Part shown: in pieces, positions 20,266-27,057 of the stretch | Layout of the letters: each line of letters opens with the position of its first letter | Numbering within the stretch: position 1 is the first letter of the stretch | Origin: a virus | Reading direction: 5' to 3' (one strand) | DNA: 29,291 nucleotides | IMG/VR virus record: IMGVR_UViG_3300025914_000037 | Span: 1 to 29,291 of that record | Made by a program: the position numbers and the translations under genes | The notes under the pieces: generated by a model | Databases searched by the model: none | The model's input: only the letters and a program-made list of their open reading frames with translations | Told to the model about the DNA's origin: nothing

Positions 20266-20904
20266 TTATTTAACTCCTTTTAAATAGCTGTCAATACAGT
20301 CAGATTTTTGCGCGGAATCCTTTGCAAAAATCGGAGAAACATTACTTTTTGAAGCTGCTGCTAAATATCCATCTAGCATTGAAATTTCGTGACCTGATTT
20401 ACATTTCAAACCAAGTTTTTTAATTCCATATTCTGCAACTTCTTTGGTGGTCTTTTGAGAGTGATCAAAAGTACCAATGTGATGAGAAAGTTTTTTAGCG
20501 AGAGAATCACGTTTTGAAATTTCGATAAGAAATTTTTTCGTGTCCATTGCATCCATTGATTTTTTATCAGAAGATTTTGAAACATCACCATCTTTCTTTT
20601 CTGTATCTTCATCTTCTGCCTCTGATTTTTCGGATTGGGATTTTTCTTCCTCTTCCGCTTCGTCTTCAATTTCTGCTTTATTTACGAATTTTTCATATTC
20701 GCCTTGTTCATCTTTGGCGTCGCCTTCTTTCGCAGCTTCTTCGGAGAGTTCTTTCTTGGCTTCTCCTTCGTCTTCAGAAGCTGCTTGAGCTGGATTAATC
20801 TTTTGAAACATCTCTTGAAGATGTTTAATTGCTGCGGCACATTGTTCAAGACTCATCCCTTCATCTTGAATATATTCGCTTCCCTGTTCTTTTAAATCTG
20901 GCAT
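20266..20904 (-). CDS. Candidate nested scaffold protein (internal start in the protease gene)
   Basis: The ATG at 20904 is in frame with the protease and is residue 244 of it (MPDLKEQGSEYIQDEGMSLEQC). AGGGAG at 20916-20911 lies 6 bases upstream, a strong ribosome binding site in the middle of a gene. The 212-residue product would be exactly the acidic, coiled-coil-like C-terminal part (AAAIKHLQEMFQKINPAQ, then long Glu/Lys runs, then SKRDSLAKKLSHHIGTFDHSQKTTKEVAEYGIKKLG). This copies the lambda C/Nu3 arrangement, where the scaffold is made from an internal start of the protease gene. Inferred from sequence only. Confidence 0.55.
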   Translation of the reverse strand: MPDLKEQGSEYIQDEGMSLEQCAAAIKHLQEMFQKINPAQAASEDEGEAKKELSEEAAKEGDAKDEQGEYEKFVNKAEIEDEAEEEEKSQSEKSEAEDEDTEKKDGDVSKSSDKKSMDAMDTKKFLIEISKRDSLAKKLSHHIGTFDHSQKTTKEVAEYGIKKLGLKCKSGHEISMLDGYLAAASKSNVSPIFAKDSAQKSDCIDSYLKGVK

Positions 20905-21633
20905 ATTTAGCTCCCTGCTATCTACCGTAAATTTAAAGTGATCGAGTACGGAAACATCGTGCCCACTGCGTCCTTCATCCACTAAAGCGAGATGATTTCC
21001 GCGTATGCTTCTTTGTATTCCGTCGTACCGTTCGCCATTGAAAACACCTGGGGTCATATCGTATAAACATCGATATCCAATACTTAATTCACGCTTCCCT
21101 TCGTTAATAAGATTGGCCAGTTTTTCTGAGAAAATTTTTATGTTTCCTTTGAGATATCCATCATCAAAGTAAACATTTTCACCGATTACGCCATGCACTC
21201 CTTTTTTTTCTGCTGGCATCATTCCTTCATCTGCTGTGCCAAGCATCGCGTGATCATCGGTAAAAGGTAATAATTTAAAAGACTCAATTGTTTCTTCATT
21301 CGATAATTCTTCTTCTGGTCGATAGATGCTATAAATTTTGTCTGGTTCTAATGAGCCATCTATTTGCGCGCCAGAATAAGGAAATACACCGACTTTACTT
21401 ATCGGGTTTCCTTTAATTTCTATGAATCCGTTAATATCAATTTCACGTGCAGATTCTGATTCTTGTTGAGAATCATAAATTTTGAACGTGGTACCAGATT
21501 CATTATCGTAAGAGTCATCACGGGATTTTGATAAAGCGATAGCTTGAGCTTGTTTAGGCTCATAGCCTTCATTGACGAGCTTTTCTATATTCTTCGAAAT
21601 AGTCTGCTGACTACTTCCAGATTTAAGCGGCAC
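20266..21633 (-). CDS. DUF2213 prohead protease with C-terminal scaffold
   Basis: 455 residues. Residues 1-38 (MPLKSGSSQQTISKNIEKL, QAQAIALSKS) are a short segment common in phage head proteins. Residues about 60-240 are the DUF2213 domain (FIEIKGNPISKVGVFPYSGAQI, LLPFTDDHAMLG, GVHGVIGENVYFDDGYLKGNIKIFS, KRELSIGYRCLYD, RSIRGNHLALVDEGR), a prohead-protease fold related to herpesvirus-type proteases; His134 in TDDHAML and the Ser in ELSIGY are catalytic candidates. Residues 244-455 are acidic, helical and low in complexity (Glu/Lys-rich), as in scaffolds. Start GTG at 21633 after AAGGGAG. An internal start at 20904 may give the scaffold separately. Confidence 0.85.
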   Translation of the reverse strand: MPLKSGSSQQTISKNIEKLVNEGYEPKQAQAIALSKSRDDSYDNESGTTFKIYDSQQESESAREIDINGFIEIKGNPISKVGVFPYSGAQIDGSLEPDKIYSIYRPEEELSNEETIESFKLLPFTDDHAMLGTADEGMMPAEKKGVHGVIGENVYFDDGYLKGNIKIFSEKLANLINEGKRELSIGYRCLYDMTPGVFNGERYDGIQRSIRGNHLALVDEGRSGHDVSVLDHFKFTVDSRELNMPDLKEQGSEYIQDEGMSLEQCAAAIKHLQEMFQKINPAQAASEDEGEAKKELSEEAAKEGDAKDEQGEYEKFVNKAEIEDEAEEEEKSQSEKSEAEDEDTEKKDGDVSKSSDKKSMDAMDTKKFLIEISKRDSLAKKLSHHIGTFDHSQKTTKEVAEYGIKKLGLKCKSGHEISMLDGYLAAASKSNVSPIFAKDSAQKSDCIDSYLKGVK

Positions 21634-21669
21634 GTCCGTGTGCTCCCTTAATCATCCATGAACTTAACA

Positions 21670-21699
21670 ATTATAGATCATAATTTTTGTGACTGTTAA
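21670..21699 (-). promoter_or_regulatory. Candidate internal late promoter before the protease/capsid genes
   Basis: On the minus strand TTAACA (21699-21694) and a perfect TATAAT (21675-21670) are separated by 18 bases, in the 83-base gap between the MuF-like and protease genes, one of the few real gaps in the operon. It would raise capsid gene expression over terminase and portal. Confidence 0.4.
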
Positions 21700-21716
21700 A
21701 ACATTCGTGCGTAATT

Positions 21717-22613
21717 TTATTGCTCTGAAAAGTCGATGACAGGCCCCATGACGCACCTACAGTTTACCGCGTGGCCCGGAATACCTCGGTCTGCTTCGGG
21801 GACGCCTAATTTGGCTTGTTCTTGTTCTAAATTCTCAAAAGAGAATATATGTCCATCAATTTTGATATGAGATTCGCGAGGGTGAATACTTCCCGCAGAG
21901 TGTAACCATTCAAACTGCTTAACACCAACATTAATCATGCGTTGCTTATTAATCGAATTGTAAGCCTTCCGTGTTTGATCCAACGCTAGATTTGTCGCGC
22001 GTCTTTCTGTAGTTTGAGCGTATTTATTAATTTCTGGAACCAAATCCGCAAGACCATTGCCGGTCGTAATGGATCGATATACAGCGCCTGAAATATCATC
22101 GAAATATTTTTGAGGGATCGATTCTATTAAACCAACATTTTCTTGAATAATGGCTTTTGAAACATCTTCAAGACCTTTTGGAACAACGCCAGTTTTTAAA
22201 GATAATCCGCCACTCAATTGTTTCAAACTTTGATGCAAATTTGTTTTACTGATTTTCAAAGAATCATTAAACATTTTGTCCGAAATAGAATCTGCTTTTG
22301 ATTCAAATAATCGTTGATATTTTCTAGTAAGAACATTTAATAAAATTTTTGCTTGGGATGAGATGCTTTCATCCATCGCCATTTTTTCATTTTCTTTTTG
22401 TTTTACAAAAAAGTATTTTGAATTTTCATTTTTAAATAATTTTAATAATTGTTCTTTTGTTTCTTGAGTCATTTGACGAATTAATTTTTTTAATCGCATT
22501 GCATATTTCCTCTGTAAAGAGGCGTTATAATGCAACGGATTTCCACGAAGAACAACGGAGCGATTTTTTGCCCATCGTTCTTTATTCTTCGTTAGAGGAG
22601 GTTTCTTTTTCAT
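21717..22613 (-). CDS. MuF-like minor head protein
   Basis: 298 residues. The C-terminal third has the MuF/SPP1 gp7 signature: [54 protein letters not shown] and the final [19 protein letters not shown], with the conserved P-G-H-x-x-N-C-R-C motif. The N-terminal half is basic and helical ([19 protein letters not shown]). MuF proteins bind near the portal and enter the head in small copy number. The gene ends soon after the MuF domain, so no toxin or effector domain is fused. It overlaps the portal gene by 32 bases, without a strong ribosome binding site. Confidence 0.85.
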   Translation of the reverse strand: MKKKPPLTKNKERWAKNRSVVLRGNPLHYNASLQRKYAMRLKKLIRQMTQETKEQLLKLFKNENSKYFFVKQKENEKMAMDESISSQAKILLNVLTRKYQRLFESKADSISDKMFNDSLKISKTNLHQSLKQLSGGLSLKTGVVPKGLEDVSKAIIQENVGLIESIPQKYFDDISGAVYRSITTGNGLADLVPEINKYAQTTERRATNLALDQTRKAYNSINKQRMINVGVKQFEWLHSAGSIHPRESHIKIDGHIFSFENLEQEQAKLGVPEADRGIPGHAVNCRCVMGPVIDFSEQ

Positions 22614-24177
22614 TCATTTCACTCTGCATGCTCATTTGTTCCATCATTCTTTCTTGTTTCTCTTCTTCAACGTCTTTCTCTTCGATTCCTGAATAGCTAC
22701 TCATCGGATCTGCGATAATTCGATCTCTTTCATCATTACCGTCAATTGCGCCAGTCGTTGCAAGAATCTGACCCGTTTCTGCTTTAAGTTTATTAAGAGC
22801 TGCAAGTTCTTCGGCGGTCATTGCATCTAATGGTTTCCATGCAACAACAACATCTATCGGTTGAATTCCAAATTTCGGCGCGATTTCAGACCGCATTAAA
22901 AGCAAGTGATGTCGATCTAACAAAGGCGTTAATGCGTGACATTGAAGGCTTTCAAGCATTTCATGGTAACTTGCTTCTTCAAACTCGCCGGTCGTATTAA
23001 ATCCTTTTGGTGATGTTCCTAAAAGCTTTACGGCGGGCACATTTGCGGCGGCTGCTACTAATTGATATTGTGTCATAATAACGGCGTCAAGATCAGCGAG
23101 AGAAGTATCAAATTGTTCTACCTTTTCATCAAGACCTATAACCTTAATGCCATAGTTGTCTCGGTTATAAACCCATCTAGCAATGCGTTGAGTTGCGCCA
23201 ATTCCAGAGGCTGGATTGTTAGGTTCATTCGCTAAGAATTGTGCTAAATCAACGGTTAAAACGTCAGTACGCTTTGTGAGTGCTAGCATAGGTGCTTCAT
23301 TTGCAGTACGTTCCGCAGCGTATACTCGCTCATATATTTTTTGTGGTATTGGAACGCCTCCGTAAATATACGTAGGTTTCAAAATATCTGCGACTTCTTC
23401 GGTACGATAAACGATTAAGTGTGTGCGATGAACTAATTTACCCGCGATGTTCCACCAGGTTGGTTCATAAAAATGGATGCTTGAAGGGTCACCCGCTGAT
23501 TCTGGGCTTAATTGAGGCGTCACCCAGTAAGGATCTATTTGAGAAATTCCTTTATAGCTTCCAGGGGTTACACCGTCTGGATTGAAAGGCTTAAAATAAT
23601 AATCTGGATCATCCGATTCTATTTTAAACATTGCAATTCTAATACCAAAAATACGACCGAATTGTAAAAATTGAATGAGATTTTTATTTACTTGATATTC
23701 GCAATCAAGATTTCTAATTTCGTCAATTATTTCTGGGTCAACGTCTGAACCATCATTAATAGTTAATTCATAGCCTTTTCGTATTGCATCCTCTGCTGGC
23801 ATTAAACATGCTTTGGATATTAACCATTGTTGCGCTAGCATCGCGCATAATTGATAACCGATAAAAGTCTGGTTTGCGTACCAAAACATTTGCTGTTGCG
23901 GTATGACTTCATTTCCATAAAACGATGATTTAATGCTTTGTGCATTATCCATCGCTATTTTTTTTGAATCCATTCCTGAAATGGGAGCTGGATCGTAAAT
24001 GTGATTTGATTGAATGCCTTTGAAATTTCTTTCAAGTGCTGTATCTAAAGTTTCACTTAATGCAAATTGTGTTAAATCATCGGTTGAGAATCTTTGTCGT
24101 AGTTTTTCTTTTTTTTCGGGAACAATGGGAACAACGGGAACAGGTTTTTTAAATGCGTTTAAAATTCTACTAATCAT
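22582..24177 (-). CDS. Portal protein, DUF1073 type
   Basis: 531 residues from [52 protein letters not shown] (about residues 98-140) and [57 protein letters not shown] are the DUF1073/Phage_portal_3 pattern, now also named after the Acb1-like domain found in some relatives; no separate Acb1 catalytic region is seen here. [28 protein letters not shown] is the conserved stem/wing part. The start at 24177 is preferred over 24186: it makes an ATGA overlap with the terminase stop and sits at proper distance from AGGAG. The portal is the dodecameric DNA gate at one capsid vertex. Confidence 0.85.
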   Translation of the reverse strand: MISRILNAFKKPVPVVPIVPEKKEKLRQRFSTDDLTQFALSETLDTALERNFKGIQSNHIYDPAPISGMDSKKIAMDNAQSIKSSFYGNEVIPQQQMFWYANQTFIGYQLCAMLAQQWLISKACLMPAEDAIRKGYELTINDGSDVDPEIIDEIRNLDCEYQVNKNLIQFLQFGRIFGIRIAMFKIESDDPDYYFKPFNPDGVTPGSYKGISQIDPYWVTPQLSPESAGDPSSIHFYEPTWWNIAGKLVHRTHLIVYRTEEVADILKPTYIYGGVPIPQKIYERVYAAERTANEAPMLALTKRTDVLTVDLAQFLANEPNNPASGIGATQRIARWVYNRDNYGIKVIGLDEKVEQFDTSLADLDAVIMTQYQLVAAAANVPAVKLLGTSPKGFNTTGEFEEASYHEMLESLQCHALTPLLDRHHLLLMRSEIAPKFGIQPIDVVVAWKPLDAMTAEELAALNKLKAETGQILATTGAIDGNDERDRIIADPMSSYSGIEEKDVEEEKQERMMEQMSMQSEMNEKETSSNEE

Positions 24178-25793
24178 GATGTCCATGCTCCTACGCTAAT
24201 TTTCTTCCGTGAAAACGCGATCATTAATGCATCTGCCAGATTTGGTGATGGCATACCGTCTGGCATTTTATCTACGATAATCTTACCCACACCATTCTCT
24301 TTATAAGTGGGTTGAGATAATTCAATGAGTAATTTTTTTAAATTCTTAACATTACTCGATATGCTTATGAGGTTATCTTTATTATAGTCTTTTTTCCCGT
24401 TAACCGCTTTATATGTCTCTTCAAAGCGATTTCGCAAATCCCACCATCCTTGGGCTTTTGCGTTACCGAAAAAATCCTCATTGGTTCGACCTAATCCTCC
24501 GAATCTGGCATTTCTGTACAACTCATAAGGATCTCTTGTTGGGTCGATAACTTCTCCTGATCCTCGGAATTGAGTGAACACAATATTATTGTTTCTCTGG
24601 GCTTTCCTTCGCTCATTAATGACACGAGCGTCACCGCGAATACTAGCTCCAAGCCCATCACTATCATAACGAACATAATCAACATTGTGCATATCGCATA
24701 ATGTAAATACTTTTTCAACTGAACCAAAGATATCCTCATTTTTCCCGCTCCATTCATCCATGTATTCCACTAAAATTCCATGCCTGATACAAATAGCGTT
24801 TTTATCTTTTCCTTGATCCGCGACATCAAATCCAAGAGTCGTTTGCCCTGTGGGCTTAATGTCTAAAACGATATGTGCATCGACTGCGGCTTGTACCCAT
24901 ATAGAAGGTATTAATACGCCTTCTAATGATGCAGAATAATCCAAATCAATTTCTTGTGCTATTACTACCGGATCACCTATATCGTTGCATTTTTCGATAT
25001 ACCAGTTTTGATCCTTTCGTGGATCTTCACGCCATGAAAAAGTAAATACGGAAATCTTGCCCGCGAATCGCTTTTGGGCAAAAGGGTTATTCATGCCGTG
25101 CGGGGTACTGATATCAATACGGCAGTTTGTTGTTTGAGATAGCGACGCCTCGACGAGTTCGGGACGAGGAAGCCACGCAGACTCATCGACTATATAAAAG
25201 CTTGCTCTATCGCCTCGGCCAATTCCGTCACCCGATTCCCCCGATATTATAGAGCCTGTATCAGGAAATTGGATTCGCATATGCGGTGCGTGGAACCTAA
25301 TGTTCCACGATCCTTTAAATATATCGGGCAAAAAATGCACGAACTGTCTTACTTTATGCAATAAGCTTTTCATATCCCCAAGCTTATCAACGTATTCTTG
25401 TTTACGACTTCCGAATCCCACTGTGATGCCATCGTGGAAAAGGCACATAGTAGCCGCGAGCGCTACAGTAAGCCAGCTAAGGCCCATTTCTCGGCTTTTC
25501 TCTGTAAGGCCAGGTTTCCCTCTGCGCCACAAATCCAAGAACCAGTAAATCCATTCTTCTTGCTTTGGGAATAGCAGAAACGGGCAGACAGCAGGCAGAC
25601 CTTTTTCGACATTGCGGGGATCGTAAGTGACACCCCAATCAATGATAAATTGTGCTGGATTTTCTTTGTAGAATTTCTTTAAAGCGAGAACTTTTTTTTT
25701 ATTATTTTTTATGGAATTAAGAATTCCCACCCGATATTCAAAAACTTTTAAATAATCGGGATTCTTGAAATCGAATGGGAATGGTATAGGCAT
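24174..25793 (-). CDS. Terminase large subunit
   Basis: 539 residues. ATPase domain: Q-motif-like [10 protein letters not shown] (77-86), Walker A-type SREMGLSWL (100-108), Walker [10 protein letters not shown] (199-207) with Asp203-Glu204, and coupling motif DISTPHG (227-233). Nuclease domain: [15 protein letters not shown] (319-333) with Asp323, RYDSDGLG (375-382) and a late [10 protein letters not shown], giving the RNase H-like acidic set. This enzyme cuts and pumps phage DNA through the portal. The start overlaps the stop of the small upstream gene (TAATG). No obvious small terminase subunit is next to it, unless the 79-residue upstream gene or a gene outside the window fills that role. 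Confidence 0.95.
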   Translation of the reverse strand: MPIPFPFDFKNPDYLKVFEYRVGILNSIKNNKKKVLALKKFYKENPAQFIIDWGVTYDPRNVEKGLPAVCPFLLFPKQEEWIYWFLDLWRRGKPGLTEKSREMGLSWLTVALAATMCLFHDGITVGFGSRKQEYVDKLGDMKSLLHKVRQFVHFLPDIFKGSWNIRFHAPHMRIQFPDTGSIISGESGDGIGRGDRASFYIVDESAWLPRPELVEASLSQTTNCRIDISTPHGMNNPFAQKRFAGKISVFTFSWREDPRKDQNWYIEKCNDIGDPVVIAQEIDLDYSASLEGVLIPSIWVQAAVDAHIVLDIKPTGQTTLGFDVADQGKDKNAICIRHGILVEYMDEWSGKNEDIFGSVEKVFTLCDMHNVDYVRYDSDGLGASIRGDARVINERRKAQRNNNIVFTQFRGSGEVIDPTRDPYELYRNARFGGLGRTNEDFFGNAKAQGWWDLRNRFEETYKAVNGKKDYNKDNLISISSNVKNLKKLLIELSQPTYKENGVGKIIVDKMPDGMPSPNLADALMIAFSRKKISVGAWTS

Positions 25794-26032
25794 TATGCCG
25801 CGTCCACGGATGCCTCTGTTTTAACTTCTTCAACTACAGGCGCAACACATGCATTTTTTTGAGCAGGAGCAGATTGTTGCGATAAAGCATGCTGTATGAC
25901 TTGCGCTAAAGCGACTTTCACCCCTTCGACAACTTTATTTGCATAATCTGGATGTTTTGCGTCATGAATTAACTGCCAAGCGTCTTTTGCTAATTCCAAT
26001 CCGATAGAAACGATAATCTGACTATTTTGCAT
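25793..26032 (-). CDS. Small helical protein upstream of the terminase
   Basis: 79 residues from MQNSQIIVSI; the frame is open from 26062, but the ATG at 26032 has AAGGA at good spacing. The product is helical (GLELAKDAWQLIHDAKHPDYANKVVEGVKVALAQVIQHALSQQSA), followed by an Ala/Val/Glu-rich flexible tail. It lacks a helix-turn-helix, so it is not a convincing small terminase, though position and TAATG coupling to the large subunit make that a possibility. No family recognised. Confidence 0.65.
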   Translation of the reverse strand: MQNSQIIVSIGLELAKDAWQLIHDAKHPDYANKVVEGVKVALAQVIQHALSQQSAPAQKNACVAPVVEEVKTEASVDAA

Positions 26033-26080
26033 AACTTCATCCTTAAAGTATGTTAAAAACATTTCTACTATAACGTAAAA

Positions 26081-26500
26081 TTATGAAATTGCCCATGCAA
26101 CTGTGGATGTATCTAAAGCACTGGATGAAACAATAGTAAAACTTACTCCTGCTACAACCGCAGAAACTTTCCAAGTTCCGACGGTGCCAGCAGGTCCGGC
26201 GGCTGATAAGGTTATTTTAGAATTTGATTGAACATTTGACGTTAATACCGTTGCTGTCCCTAATGCTAATTTAACAATTCCACTTTCTATTACTGACGGC
26301 ATTAATTTCCAACCAATACCGCTTTGTGTAGATCCAGAAATAGATCCCGCATTTGAACAAAACCAAACTAGATTGGTTGATAAATTGATATAAAAATCAG
26401 CCAATTCAACCGGTGGCAAATTATCTGTAATCGTAATTGATGACGGCGGATCGACTGTATCAACAAATCGTCTAGGAGCTGAATATAATGATAATGCCAT
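26081..26500 (-). CDS. Small fibre-associated protein (139 aa)
   Basis: 139 residues, beta-rich and low in charge: PPSSITITDNLPPVELADFYINLSTNLVWFCSNAGSISGSTQSGIGWKLMPSVIESGIVKLALGTATVLTSNVQSNSKITLSAAGPAGTVGTW. The second half matches a short repeated domain found at the ends of phage fibre and prophage surface proteins ('V..L..GTATV....V.....I.LS...P.GT.G'). It lies 4 bases after the C1q-like gene in the fibre block. A role in the tail fibre or capsid fibre is inferred from composition and neighbours. Confidence 0.6.
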   Translation of the reverse strand: MALSLYSAPRRFVDTVDPPSSITITDNLPPVELADFYINLSTNLVWFCSNAGSISGSTQSGIGWKLMPSVIESGIVKLALGTATVLTSNVQSNSKITLSAAGPAGTVGTWKVSAVVAGVSFTIVSSSALDTSTVAWAIS

Positions 26501-26504
26501 AATT

Positions 26505-27047
26505 TTATCCTAATAAAATTCCAGAAAAATAACTTATCTGAGGTGCTGTGCCTTTAATACCTACAATTTGTGTACCACCATCGACTTCTATATTAAGAGA
26601 CACTGTATTAGTAGAACTTAAAGGAATGATTGGGGAGATATAAGGAATAGCGATATTGTTGTTTGCGTCTCGCGTATTTGCTGCATTACAACTAAAAACA
26701 ATAAAGTTTCTAGGAGTTGTTATAAATTTTATTGTAAAAACAGTATTGGCTGCACCTAAGGAATTTAAGTAAATACATCCGGAAAATAAATAATTAGCCG
26801 TATTTGGCGCTGTGAAAACACCCGTTGACGTATTATAACAAGTACCTACATTTATATCTGCTGTATCAAAAATTGGCGTATACACAACGGCATTTCCTGT
26901 CACATTTGTAACATTTGATGTGTATCTCGCAGAAAACATAGGTTGACCGCTATTTGTTACAGTACCACTCAAAGTCAGTCCCACAAAAGTGGGGCTTGAT
27001 CCTGTTCCTAATGTTTGCCCTGATCCTATCGCATTTGCTACAGTCAT
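26505..27047 (-). CDS. C1q-like fibre tip protein (180 aa)
   Basis: 180 residues. The N-terminal 30 (ANAIGSGQTLGTGSSPTFVGLTLSGTV) is a fibre-repeat linker of the kind also found in the long neighbour. The rest has a C1q/TNF-like jelly-roll pattern: PMFSARYTSNVTNVTGNAVVYTPIFDTADINVGTCYNTSTGVFTAPNTANYLFSGCIYL, where 'N.....G.F.AP..G.Y.F' is the family hallmark. Such domains trimerise and bind receptors. The ATG at 27047 follows AAGGATAAAAAA. It is placed directly after the repetitive fibre gene, so the two may assemble together. Confidence 0.7.
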   Translation of the reverse strand: MTVANAIGSGQTLGTGSSPTFVGLTLSGTVTNSGQPMFSARYTSNVTNVTGNAVVYTPIFDTADINVGTCYNTSTGVFTAPNTANYLFSGCIYLNSLGAANTVFTIKFITTPRNFIVFSCNAANTRDANNNIAIPYISPIIPLSSTNTVSLNIEVDGGTQIVGIKGTAPQISYFSGILLG

Positions 27048-27057
27048 TTTTTTATCC

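Noticed and set aside
20540-20895. Three long overlapping plus-strand frames opposite the scaffold region
   Set aside because: They are mirrors of an acidic low-complexity coding stretch; their products are monotonous Ser/Phe/Leu runs and they lack ribosome binding sites.
21717-22613. Toxin or effector fused to the MuF domain
   Set aside because: The frame stops about ten residues after the conserved NCRC motif, leaving no room for a C-terminal effector.
22582-24177. Active Acb1 anti-CBASS enzyme
   Set aside because: The family name of this portal type refers to Acb1, but the protein reads as a full-length portal and I see no separate pair of HxT/HxS phosphodiesterase motifs.
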